A stretch of 29,409 nucleotides of DNA from Burkholderiales bacterium. Its GTDB lineage: Bacteria > Pseudomonadota > Gammaproteobacteria > Burkholderiales > Burkholderiaceae. Location of the stretch: assembly GCA_947372535.1 (NCBI GenBank), contig CANBUA010000017.1:1-29409 (forward strand), given 5' to 3'. Numbering within the stretch: position 1 is the stretch's first letter; each line of letters begins with the position of its first letter. The position numbers and the translations under genes are program-made. The notes below the pieces were generated by a model, which was not told the origin of the DNA, did no database searches, and saw nothing but the letters and a program-made list of their open reading frames with translations. Positions 1 through 8,360 of this stretch are shown one piece after another.

Positions 1-323
1 TCAGACACCTTGATCAGCCAATTGCACTTGGCATCCGTCAGCAAATTGGCGCAACGCCGGTAGCTTGGCTGCGCAACACCCCCGGTTTGAAGGCCGATGA
101 TCGACCACAACTCCTCTTGTGCATCTTCGGTTTTGTCGAGGGGGACGACCAGGCCAAGATGGGGCTCATAGCCCAAGGCCGTCTGGCAGTTCAGACACCG
201 GCTGTTGCGAAAGAAGATGGGGCGGCCGCACTGGCAGCGATAGGCGCGTGGCGCCACAGGCGCATGCCCCGGCTTCCACGCCGTGGAAATGTGCGCGCTC
301 AGGCGTTCAAAGGAGGTAGCCAT
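1..323 (-). CDS. Zinc-ribbon metallopeptidase-like protein (COG4307 type), 5' part only
   Basis: The reading frame opens at an ATG at 323 and runs off the left edge without a stop, so about 107 N-terminal residues are visible. Cys30, Cys32, Cys43 and Cys46 form a C-x-C...C-x-x-C zinc ribbon with the typical stretch PIFFRNSRCLNCQTALGYEP. A second Cys pair follows at 91 and 100, ending in CNWLI. This spacing is that of the N-terminal ribbon of the putative zinc-binding metallopeptidase family (COG4307). The peptidase half, with its expected HExxH site, lies outside the window and cannot be checked. The gene follows the chemoreceptor gene on the same strand after 193 bp. That gap shows no clear hairpin plus T-tract. 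The family is widespread in proteobacteria and its physiological role is not established. Confidence 0.82.
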   Translation of the reverse strand, partial: MATSFERLSAHISTAWKPGHAPVAPRAYRCQCGRPIFFRNSRCLNCQTALGYEPHLGLVVPLDKTEDAQEELWSIIGLQTGGVAQPSYRRCANLLTDAKCNWLIKVS

Positions 324-516
324 GATGGAGGGAAAGGGCTCTCATGCCCTCTTGTAGCAACTGACGCGCCTTCAGCCGCCTCCCCCGGCTTGCTGGTCGC
401 CCGGCGCGAGCGGTTTGTGCTTCACAGCCGGCAAGCGTTGCTGGCCCTGACGCAAGAAATACAGTGCCGTTTACCTGTTGTGAGACCACCAAGGCCACCG
501 GCGATACCGCCGCCTT

Positions 517-2502
517 TCAAATGAAATCCGCCAGCGTCCCGCTCAAGCGCTGCGTCTGATGCTTCAGCGAGGCAGCGGCAGCGGCGGCCTCCTCCACCAG
601 CGCGGCATTTTGCTGCGTCATGTCGTCGAGCTGCCCAATGGCGGCCTCGACGTGGGCAATGCCCTTGGCTTGCTCCATGCCAGCGTGGCTGATGGTGTTG
701 ATGAGCCCGGAGACCTCATCGACCACCAAGACCAGCTGGGCCAAAGTGCTGCCGGAGACCTTGATGCGCTCGGTGCCCAGCTCGACGCGGGAAGACGATT
801 CGCCGATCAGCCCTTTGATGTCCTTGGCAGCATTCGCCGCGCGCTGCGCCAGCGTGCGCACTTCGGAGGCCACCACCGCGAAACCTCGCCCTTGCTCGCC
901 CGCACGGGCGGCCTCCACGGCGGCGTTGAGCGCCAGGATGTTGGTCTGGAAGGCGATGCCATCGATCACGGCGGTGATTTCGGCGATGCGCTTGCTCGAC
1001 GTGCCCACCTCTTCCATGGCAGAAATGGCATCCTGCATCACGCGCTGACTGAGCTGCGCCGTCTCGCCCGCCTGTCGCGACAGCGTGTCGGCTTGGCGGG
1101 CGGTCTGGGCGCTGCTCTGCACCCCCTGTGAGATCTCAACCATCGAGGCAGAGATCTCCTCCAGGTTGCTGGCCTGTTGCTCAGTGCGTGCCGACAGGTC
1201 CTGGTTGCCGCTCGATATCTCGCCAGCGGCGCCATCGACCGCGCCGCTGGTGCTGCGCACGTCCTCAAAGGCCACGCGCAGTTTGGCGACAAATTGGTTG
1301 AAGGAGGCCGAGATGCGCCCCATTTCATCCTGGCCGCGCACCGGCAGCTCCACGCGCAAGTTGCTGTGGCCGCCCGCCAGGGAGGTCATCGTCGTGGCCA
1401 ATTCACGCAGCGGGCGCGTGAGCACGGTGACCAGCGCCAGCATGATCAGCACGCCCAGCACGGCACAGGCGCCGGAGATCAGCGCCACCATCTTCATCGT
1501 GGCCACGGCCGGGGCGCGTGCCGCCGCTTCCGTGTATTGGATGCACAGCGCCCAAGGCTGGGCATCGGGATCTGGCGAGACCGGTGCGAGCACACGCACG
1601 CGGCCTTCAGCATCGGTGTATTCGTACGGCTGACCCCGCCGCACGCTGTCAAGCGCCTGGGGGCTGAGATCGTCTGCGGCCATGCCGATCTTCTTTTGAT
1701 CCGGATGGCTCACGTACTTGCCGCCGGACGACACCAGTTGCACCAGCGCGCCATCCACGCTCTTGATCTCGGTCAGCTTTTTCTGCAGGCCGTCAAGCAG
1801 GTAGTCCACACCGACGATGCCCACGAACTTGCCGCCGACCTGCATGGGCACCACCAGCGAGGTGATCAGCAGGTCCTTGCCGCCGACCTTGTACAGGTAG
1901 GGCTCGACCAAGGTCGTCTTGCCGGTGCGGCGGGGGATGTCGTACCAGTCGTTGGCGCCGGCCTTTTCGTAATCCAGCAGCGGTTCGACCTTGATGTCGC
2001 CGCTGCCGCGGTTCCAGTAGGAGATGAAGCGCCCCGTGCCGTCGTCCTGCGGACCCTTGTTGACGTGGTCGGCATCCTTGCCATCCAGCGCGTTAGGCTC
2101 CCAGAGCGAGTAAGAGGCCAGCCAGGTGCCCTGTTGCGCCAGCAACAGCCGCAGCGTGGCGTCGAGTTGCTCGCGCGGCGGCGGGTTGCCGGCTTCGCGC
2201 GCCACCTTGAGCGCACCGGCCAGCGACTCCTCGGCCTGGAAGGTGGCCCGCAAGTCGGACTGCACCTGTTCGGCCGCGTATTGCGCCGTGGATCGAACGC
2301 CCTGGCGCGCGGCTGACTCCGCCTCGTTGCTGCTCCTGACGCCCACCACCCCGCCAGTCACCAGCAAGGTGGCCACGATGCAGGCCGAAGCGGCGAGGCA
2401 CAAACGCGCCCTCAGCGACAGGCCATTGAGCCCAGGCCAGGTGCTTGCCGAAGGAGCCGAGGTCGAAGTCAAAGTCGTCGAAATAGACAAGGGCAACTCC
2501 AC
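517..2502 (-). CDS. Methyl-accepting chemotaxis protein with dCache sensor
   Basis: This 661-residue transmembrane chemoreceptor has a first membrane segment at about 31-53 and a periplasmic dCache-like domain at about 60-325. The latter shows the family stretch NDWYDIPRRTGKTTLVEPY and then a GKFVGIVGVDY strand. A second membrane segment lies at about 336-358, followed by HAMP and a cytoplasmic signalling domain. The hairpin tip, with AGEQGRGFAVVASEVRTLAQR, is near residue 530 and is the conserved CheA/CheW contact region. The protein ends in GTLADFI without a CheR-tethering pentapeptide. The start is a GTG with no clear Shine-Dalgarno. No in-frame ATG precedes the first membrane segment, so the exact start is uncertain. 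A FliA-type promoter sits just upstream, so flagellar-regulon control is likely. The dCache domain suggests a small ligand such as an amino or organic acid, but I cannot name it. Confidence 0.93.
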   Translation of the reverse strand: MELPLSISTTLTSTSAPSASTWPGLNGLSLRARLCLAASACIVATLLVTGGVVGVRSSNEAESAARQGVRSTAQYAAEQVQSDLRATFQAEESLAGALKVAREAGNPPPREQLDATLRLLLAQQGTWLASYSLWEPNALDGKDADHVNKGPQDDGTGRFISYWNRGSGDIKVEPLLDYEKAGANDWYDIPRRTGKTTLVEPYLYKVGGKDLLITSLVVPMQVGGKFVGIVGVDYLLDGLQKKLTEIKSVDGALVQLVSSGGKYVSHPDQKKIGMAADDLSPQALDSVRRGQPYEYTDAEGRVRVLAPVSPDPDAQPWALCIQYTEAAARAPAVATMKMVALISGACAVLGVLIMLALVTVLTRPLRELATTMTSLAGGHSNLRVELPVRGQDEMGRISASFNQFVAKLRVAFEDVRSTSGAVDGAAGEISSGNQDLSARTEQQASNLEEISASMVEISQGVQSSAQTARQADTLSRQAGETAQLSQRVMQDAISAMEEVGTSSKRIAEITAVIDGIAFQTNILALNAAVEAARAGEQGRGFAVVASEVRTLAQRAANAAKDIKGLIGESSSRVELGTERIKVSGSTLAQLVLVVDEVSGLINTISHAGMEQAKGIAHVEAAIGQLDDMTQQNAALVEEAAAAAASLKHQTQRLSGTLADFI

Positions 2503-2526
2503 GCGCCAAAGGGGCGCAAATTCAAC

Positions 2527-2554
2527 TTATCGGCTGGATCCATTGGTTACTTGA
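2527..2554 (-). promoter_or_regulatory. Candidate sigma-28 (FliA) promoter of the chemoreceptor gene
   Basis: On the minus strand the -10 element is GCCGATAA (2527-2534), an exact match to the enterobacterial FliA consensus. The -35 element is TCAAGTAA (2547-2554), five of eight matches to TAAAGTTT, with a 12-nt spacer against the usual 11. The start of transcription would fall near 2520, leaving a leader of about 18 nt before the GTG. Flagellar class III control is normal for chemoreceptors, which supports the call. Confidence 0.7.
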
Positions 2555-2587
2555 AAAACTTGGCACGGCCTGATCGCGTGTCACGAC

Positions 2588-5500
2588 TCAAGCGACCAGG
2601 CATTCATGCGCTTGAGCCCACGCCATGAGGTCGCGTGCGGGCATGGGTTTGGCAATCAAATATCCCTGCAGCTCATCGCAGCCGCCATCGCGAAGCAAGG
2701 CCGCTTCTTCTTCATGCTCCACCCCCTCAGCCACCACTTGCAAGCCCAGGGTGTGGCCCAATTCCACAATGGCCAGTGTCAACGCCAGGTCAGTGGCATC
2801 GGTCAGCATGTCGTGGACAAACGAGCGGTCGATCTTGAGCTTGTTGATCGGGAAGCGATTGAGGTAAGCCAGGCTGGAGTAGCCCGTGCCAAAGTCATCA
2901 ATCGACAAATCCACGCCCAGCGCCCGGAGCGCATGCATTTGCTGCAGATGATGTTCGGCGCCATCCATCACCATGGATTCCGTGAGTTCCAACTCCAACT
3001 TGCCGGCGGGGACGCGATGACGCGCCATCGCCTCGCGCACGGTGTCGACCAAACCGACTTCCCGCAGCTGAAGGCCTGACACGTTGAGTGACACATTGAT
3101 GGCCTGAAGGCCTTCGTTCCGCCAGGCAGCGATTTGGCGGCACCCCTCCTCGATCACCCAGGCCCCGATCGGCACGATCAAGCCGGTTTCCTCCGCAATG
3201 GGAATGAAGTCCGCGGGCGAGACGATGCCCAGGTCAGGATGTCTCCAGCGCAAGAGGCCTTCCACACCAACCAGTTCGCCGGTAGCAGCCGACACCCTGG
3301 GCTGGTACACCAAAAAGAACTGGTCCGCATCCAGGGCCAGGCGCAGCCGGTTTTCAAGTTGCAGCCGGGCCTGCGCGCGCTGAGTCATCTCGCCGGTGAA
3401 GAACTGGATGCCGTCCTTGCCCCCAGCTTTGGCCTGGTACATCGCCGTGTCGGCCTGACGCATGAGCTCGTCGATGTCGGTGGAGTCGTCAGGGTAGATG
3501 GCAATGCCAAGGCTGCAAGAAACTTGAAGCTCTGTGTTGTCGATGAGGTGCGGCTGACGTACCAACGGCATGAGGCGCTGCTCGGCAACGTGAACCACCT
3601 CGTTGATGTCCACGACATCGTCCAGCACGATGACGAATTCATCGCCCCCCAGACGGCTGACCGTGTCGCCCGCACGAACGGCCTCCATCAAACGCCCGGC
3701 CACGGAGCGAAGCAAGCCATCGCCAACGTGATGGCCCATCGAATCATTGACCTCCTTGAACCCGTCCAGATCAATGAACAGCACAGCCACCTTCTTGCCA
3801 CTGCGCTGTGCATGCTGGGTCGCCATGCGCAATCTTTCAATGCACAAGGTTCTGTTGGGCAGTTCTGTCAGGGTGTCGTGGTCTGCGAGGAAACGGATGC
3901 GCTGTTCACTTTTCTTGCGGTCGGTGATGTCGATGGTGCTGAAAATGTAGTGCGACAAGTCGCCCTGAGGTTGCCGCACGGCGCTGGCCATCAACCACGC
4001 TGGGTAGAACGTCCCGTTGTTCCTGCGCATGCACAGCTCACCTTGCCACACGCCCTTGGAGGCAACGCTTTGCCACAGCTGTGATGGCAGGCCCGCTTCA
4101 TTGCCGCTGGAGAAGAACATCGATGCGTATTGATTCGAGACATCCTGAAGCTCATGCCCGGTGTGACACATGAACGCATGGTTGGCGGTCAGAACGCGTT
4201 GCTCCAGGTCGATGATCAGGATGCCTTCTCCAGAGGCCTCGAAGACCTTGGCCCACAGCTGAAGACGGCGCTCCAGCGCCTTCAGGTGATTGATCGGAGA
4301 GAAGGCCGTGATCAATGCATCCTGTCCCTGATAGCGCATTCTTCGCGCGGACAACATGGCCCACTTGGCCTCACTGCCGCTGTGCCACCGTACTTCGAAC
4401 TCATCGACCGATCCACGATCTTGCAGTTCTTGAAAAAAGCGCAGGCGAACCTGGGGGTCCAGGCCGGTTTCCCAAGGGTCGGAACGGGCACCTTTGAGCC
4501 AGTCCTCGGCGGGCAGGTTGGCGTTCAAGACCTCATGATTTGGAATGCCCGTCACCACCAAGGCAATGGGGGTGGACGCGACCAATGCTCGCTCGACTTC
4601 AGCTGCTCGAGCGGTTGCAGCGAGCTCTTTCTGAATCTCGCGTTCTTGATAAAGCTGCGACAGCATGTCATTGAAGGCAATGACCAGGCTGCCGATCTCA
4701 TCCTCGCTGCGCCATTGGGCACGCAAGGTGTGATCGCCCGTGCGGCGCACCGTGTCTGCCACCGTGGACAGGTGTGTCAAGGGACGCGCAATCTGGCGGG
4801 CCACGAAGGTCACCAGCCCCAAAATAGCGAGCAACAAGGTCAAGGCGGTGCCGAGGTGCAACCCCATGCGGTGGTACAGCCCCTCGATTCGAAGCTGCAG
4901 CAACCGGTCGAGTTGGAGGCCCGCCAGGGTCCAACTGGATTGCAGATCGGTCAACAGCCTGTGCTGAGCGATCTGAACATCCCGCTGATTGGCCGTCGAA
5001 GGCCCCTCGTCGATCAAGCGGCGAGATGCATCGCGAAAATCTTCAATCGAGGCCGCCAGATGCTGCTGGGCGGGTCGCAATGCTTCTGTCAACGCCATGT
5101 CGCCAGCAGCAAGGGCTTCTGCGTGATCACGTGCCATGCCTTGTGCGACGGCATTCAACCTGCCTTCGATGATGAGAAAGCGCGTGCGCACGTCTTGCCT
5201 GCGTGGATCGGTGGCAGGCACCGCATCACGAAGCAATTCGTTGATGCCATGCATCATCTCCAGCAACTCGGGGTAGCGCAGCACCACCTGTGACATGGTG
5301 TAGTAACTGTCGAGGTCCGGGTCGAGGATCAGGTTGGATTGATTGCCCACCCGGGTCATCAAATCCCGCCCGCGGGACAGCGCGGTGTTGATGGCCTTGG
5401 GGGCATCCGCCGGGGCAGCTTGCGCCGCCACCTTCACGCCATTGGCAAACTCCTTGGCCAGCGCAGCGCTGCCCAATCCCGAGCCGAGCTTGTCCTCCAC

Positions 5501-5773
5501 GGCCAAGAGTGACTGGATCCGGGACGGGCGCAATTGGTTCGGTGACTCACTGAGGCCCGCCCTGGCGATGTCCAGCAAAGCATCCCGCACCTCGACCACA
5601 TACGCATTGCCTTGAACCTCCTTGCGCGCGAAATCAATGGCAATGAATTTCTCGTTGATGAGGATGCCGCTGATGTAGATCACCGCTGTCAAATCAAGCA
5701 GATAAATCAGCATCAACTTGCGGCTGACCCTCAGTTTGCCCAACAGATCGGCCAAGCCATTGAAGATATTCAT
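2588..5773 (-). CDS. HAMP-PAS-GGDEF-EAL cyclic-di-GMP turnover protein
   Basis: This 1061-residue inner-membrane protein has a first membrane helix at about 20-40, a helical periplasmic sensor region including NLILDPDLDSYY, and a second helix at about 304-326. Then come HAMP (about 325-380), a degenerate PAS (about 395-490), a clearer PAS (about 506-630), GGDEF and EAL. The cyclase signature GGDEF is intact near residue 708. An inhibitory I-site RAGD lies five residues before it. The phosphodiesterase domain has EGLLRW (about 837) in place of EALLRW, keeping the catalytic Glu and Arg. It also keeps SLNVS, ELTES, DDFGTGYSS, KLKID, VAEGVE and QGY. Both activities therefore look possible, with the first PAS and HAMP sensing. 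The ATG at 5773 lacks a strong Shine-Dalgarno. It reads toward the chemoreceptor gene, 85 bp away, which has its own promoter. Confidence 0.93.
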   Translation of the reverse strand: MNIFNGLADLLGKLRVSRKLMLIYLLDLTAVIYISGILINEKFIAIDFARKEVQGNAYVVEVRDALLDIARAGLSESPNQLRPSRIQSLLAVEDKLGSGLGSAALAKEFANGVKVAAQAAPADAPKAINTALSRGRDLMTRVGNQSNLILDPDLDSYYTMSQVVLRYPELLEMMHGINELLRDAVPATDPRRQDVRTRFLIIEGRLNAVAQGMARDHAEALAAGDMALTEALRPAQQHLAASIEDFRDASRRLIDEGPSTANQRDVQIAQHRLLTDLQSSWTLAGLQLDRLLQLRIEGLYHRMGLHLGTALTLLLAILGLVTFVARQIARPLTHLSTVADTVRRTGDHTLRAQWRSEDEIGSLVIAFNDMLSQLYQEREIQKELAATARAAEVERALVASTPIALVVTGIPNHEVLNANLPAEDWLKGARSDPWETGLDPQVRLRFFQELQDRGSVDEFEVRWHSGSEAKWAMLSARRMRYQGQDALITAFSPINHLKALERRLQLWAKVFEASGEGILIIDLEQRVLTANHAFMCHTGHELQDVSNQYASMFFSSGNEAGLPSQLWQSVASKGVWQGELCMRRNNGTFYPAWLMASAVRQPQGDLSHYIFSTIDITDRKKSEQRIRFLADHDTLTELPNRTLCIERLRMATQHAQRSGKKVAVLFIDLDGFKEVNDSMGHHVGDGLLRSVAGRLMEAVRAGDTVSRLGGDEFVIVLDDVVDINEVVHVAEQRLMPLVRQPHLIDNTELQVSCSLGIAIYPDDSTDIDELMRQADTAMYQAKAGGKDGIQFFTGEMTQRAQARLQLENRLRLALDADQFFLVYQPRVSAATGELVGVEGLLRWRHPDLGIVSPADFIPIAEETGLIVPIGAWVIEEGCRQIAAWRNEGLQAINVSLNVSGLQLREVGLVDTVREAMARHRVPAGKLELELTESMVMDGAEHHLQQMHALRALGVDLSIDDFGTGYSSLAYLNRFPINKLKIDRSFVHDMLTDATDLALTLAIVELGHTLGLQVVAEGVEHEEEAALLRDGGCDELQGYLIAKPMPARDLMAWAQAHECLVA

Positions 5774-6204
5774 ACTACGCGTCTAGATACTACAAGGAAG
5801 GAAGCACAGGCTTGACGTCACATGATTTCATTCTCAATGAATTTGGCCGCCTGTGTACGGCTATGACTGATTTCGGCAAAGGACCAGTTTTCTGAACGTC
5901 TTGAACCTGGTGAAGTAAGCACTAACGGGGGGCGGACAACTCATGTTGGGCGCCATGGCACCAAACCGCATCAAAGGGCAGACCTTCATCGTCGATCGAA
6001 TGAACCTCCTTTTGGCGGCCTAGTACCTTGGCCCCTGTCCTTTTTTTGGCTTTGCTGGATGAGGAACAACATCAGGAAAGTCACGGTGGTCGTGCCCGTG
6101 TTGATGGTCCACCAAGCCAAAGCAAACCCTGGGCCTGGACGACCTCGTGTGGGCATCCGGCTTGCCAAGGCTGAAATAGTTCAGCCCACACAAGAAAGCC
6201 CCTC
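5774..6204. other. Divergent intergenic region between the GGDEF-EAL gene and glgX
   Basis: This 431-bp stretch contains no intact gene that I can support. Its glgX-proximal half holds a decayed low-affinity iron permease fragment on the minus strand (5986-6168). The other half (5774-5985) presumably carries the promoter of the GGDEF-EAL gene, but I found no convincing -35/-10 pair. Near 5870 the minus strand has GCCGAAAT, which resembles a FliA -10. It has no matching -35 at the right distance, so I do not call it. Confidence 0.5.
5986..6168 (-). pseudogene. Remnant of a low-affinity iron permease-like protein
   Basis: The minus-strand translation contains WWTINTGTTTVTFLMLF followed by LIQQSQKKD. 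This matches the conserved core of the low-affinity iron permease family (PF04120), usually written INTGTTIVTFLMVFLIQ plus an NxQN/D tail. Only that membrane segment is recognisable. The N-terminal membrane helix and the C-terminal cytoplasmic region of the family (normally over 100 residues in all) are missing. The frame ends soon after in unrelated sequence. A run of seven A's lies directly after the conserved core. Shifting frame there opens a different tail of about 40 codons, which suggests a frameshifted relic. The 5' end abuts the glgX start. The ATG at 6168 is only the first in frame and need not be a real start. I am fairly sure of the homology and confident that it is not a working gene. 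Confidence 0.5.
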
Positions 6205-8343
6205 ATGCCCCCGGACATTGATCTCAGTCAGCTCTCCGAAGGTTCACCCTTTCCCCGTGGTGCCACCTATGACGGCCATGGCATCAACTTCGCCCTGTTC
6301 AGCGCCCACGCCACCAAGGTGGAGTTGTGCCTGTTCGATGAATCGGGTGAGCATGAGCTTGCGCGTGTGAGCTTGCCTGAGTACACCGATGAGGTCTGGC
6401 ACGGCTACCTGCCCGGCCTGCAACCCGGTACGCGTTACGGGTATCGCGTGCACGGCCCTTACGAACCAACGGCGGGCCACCGATTCAACCCCAACAAGCT
6501 GGTGCTTGACCCTTATGCCAAGGCCCATGCAGGTGAGCTTCGCTGGGGGCCTGAACTTTTCGGCTATGAAATAGGACACCCCGACGGCGACCTGAGCTTC
6601 GACACCCGAGACAGCGCCCACCTGATGCCCAAGTGCGTGGTCGTCGACTCACGCTTCGAGTGGAAACAACCCACCGCCGTGCGCGTGCCATGGGAGCGCA
6701 CCGTGATGTACGAGTTGCATGTGCGCGGCTACACCCAGCGCCATCCCGGCGTGCCGGAGCACCTGCGTGGCACTTTTGCAGCACTTGCCACGGACGAGGT
6801 CATCAACAGCATCCGTGAGTTGGGTGTCACCTCGGTCGAGCTCCTGCCCATCCAGATGTTCGTGGACCAGCCCTATCTGCTCGACAAAGGCTTGAGCAAC
6901 CATTGGGGCTACGACACCTTGGGCTTCTTCGCGCTGCAGCCGCGCTACCTCAGCCAGCCGACGCTGGACGAGTTCAAGGGCATGGTGGACCGCTTCCACG
7001 CAGCCGGCCTGGAGGTCATCCTCGACGTGGTCTACAACCACACGCCCGAGGGCAATGAACAGGGCCCTACCCTGTCGTTCAAGGGGGTAGACAACGCCAG
7101 TTACTACCGCCTGATGCCCGATGAGCCGCGTTACTACATCAACGACACGGGCACGGGCAACACCCTCAACCTCAGCCACCCGCGCGTCCTCCAGATGGTG
7201 ACAGACAGCCTGCGCTACTGGGTGACGGAAATGCACGTGGATGGCTTTCGCTTCGACCTGGCCACCATCCTGGCCCGCGAGTCGCACGGCTACGACGAAG
7301 GCGGCGGCTTCCTGGACAGTTGCCGCCAGGACCCTGTGTTGTCCTCGGTCAAGCTCATCGCGGAGCCTTGGGATTGCGGCCCCGGTGGCTACCAGGTCGG
7401 GCGCTTTCCGCCGGGCTGGGCCGAGTGGAACGACACCTTCCGGGACACCGTGCGCGCGTTCTGGAAAGGCGAGCCGGGCACCGCGCCGGAGCTGGCCAAG
7501 CGCATCACCGCCTCAGGCGACCGCTTCAATCACCGTGGCCGTCGACCCTGGGCCAGCGTCAACTTCATCACGGCGCACGATGGCTTCACGCTGCACGACC
7601 TGGTCAGCTACAACGACAAGCACAACGAGGCCAATGGCGAGGACAACCGCGACGGCCACTCGGACAACCGCTCGTGGAACTGCGGCGCAGAGGGCCCGAC
7701 AGACGATCCGGCCATCCTCGAGTTGCGCGAGCGCCAGAAACGCAACCTGCTGGCCACCCTGCTGCTCTCGCAAGGCACGCCCATGCTGCTCGCCGGCGAT
7801 GAGTTCGGGCGCAGCCAGCAAGGCAACAACAACGCCTATTGCCAGGACAACGAAATCTCGTGGGTCGATTGGGACGGCATGGACGAGCAGGGCCAGGCCT
7901 TGCAGCGCTTCGTGGGCAAACTGTTGCACCTGCGGCAGACCATGCCCTTGCTGCGACGCAACCGCTTCCTGACCGGCGAGTGGAACGAGGCGCTGCAGGT
8001 CAAGGATGTGAAATGGCTCAGCGCCAATGGTGAGGAGCTGACCGGGGAGCAATGGGAGGACACGCACATGCGCTGCTTTGGCGCCGTGCTTGATGGCCGG
8101 GCCCAAGCCAGTGGCCTGGTCAAGCCCGCCGAAGAAGCCACCCTCCTCATGTTGTTCAACGCCTGGCACGAGGACCTGGCCTTCACCATGCCTGCCGTGC
8201 CACCCGACCGAGCCTGGTACTTGGTGCTGGACACGGCCCAGCCCGAGCAGGACGAGCAAAGCGGCCAGCATTGGCCCGGCGGCGAGGTGAGGCCCGTGAC
8301 CGGCAGGTCATTCCAACTGCTGGTGCTCAAGCCTGGGTGTTAG
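6205..8343 (+). CDS. glgX: Glycogen debranching enzyme GlgX (isoamylase type)
   Basis: This 712-residue cytosolic GH13 enzyme hydrolyses alpha-1,6 branch points of glycogen limit dextrins. An N-terminal CBM48/isoamylase N domain (about 10-110, with FPRGATYDGHGINFALFSA) leads into the TIM barrel, which has SNHWGYDTLGFFA and VILDVVYNHTPEG. The nucleophile is in GFRFDLA, the acid/base Glu in LIAEPWD, and the third carboxylate in FITAHDGFTLHDLVSY. The stretch LLAGDEFGRSQQGNNNAYCQD is typical of GlgX. A short C-terminal beta domain closes the protein. Length fits the family. The start is the ATG with AAGAAAG about 9 nt upstream. No glgA, glgB, glgC or glgP is in the window, so here it stands alone. 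The next gene is convergent, 17 bp away. Confidence 0.96.
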   Translation: MPPDIDLSQLSEGSPFPRGATYDGHGINFALFSAHATKVELCLFDESGEHELARVSLPEYTDEVWHGYLPGLQPGTRYGYRVHGPYEPTAGHRFNPNKLVLDPYAKAHAGELRWGPELFGYEIGHPDGDLSFDTRDSAHLMPKCVVVDSRFEWKQPTAVRVPWERTVMYELHVRGYTQRHPGVPEHLRGTFAALATDEVINSIRELGVTSVELLPIQMFVDQPYLLDKGLSNHWGYDTLGFFALQPRYLSQPTLDEFKGMVDRFHAAGLEVILDVVYNHTPEGNEQGPTLSFKGVDNASYYRLMPDEPRYYINDTGTGNTLNLSHPRVLQMVTDSLRYWVTEMHVDGFRFDLATILARESHGYDEGGGFLDSCRQDPVLSSVKLIAEPWDCGPGGYQVGRFPPGWAEWNDTFRDTVRAFWKGEPGTAPELAKRITASGDRFNHRGRRPWASVNFITAHDGFTLHDLVSYNDKHNEANGEDNRDGHSDNRSWNCGAEGPTDDPAILELRERQKRNLLATLLLSQGTPMLLAGDEFGRSQQGNNNAYCQDNEISWVDWDGMDEQGQALQRFVGKLLHLRQTMPLLRRNRFLTGEWNEALQVKDVKWLSANGEELTGEQWEDTHMRCFGAVLDGRAQASGLVKPAEEATLLMLFNAWHEDLAFTMPAVPPDRAWYLVLDTAQPEQDEQSGQHWPGGEVRPVTGRSFQLLVLKPGC

Positions 8344-8360
8344 TTGCCGCCACCGCTGGA

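Noticed and set aside
1177..2316. Long plus-strand ORF opposite the chemoreceptor
   Set aside because: It is a shadow of a conserved sensor/signalling gene and has no recognisable motif.
3134..5293. Two long plus-strand ORFs opposite the GGDEF-EAL gene
   Set aside because: The opposite strand carries intact GGDEF and EAL motifs over the same span. These translations show no domain.
5865..5880. GCCGAAAT as a FliA promoter for the GGDEF-EAL gene
   Set aside because: Two mismatches in the -10 and no TAAA-like -35 at the required distance.
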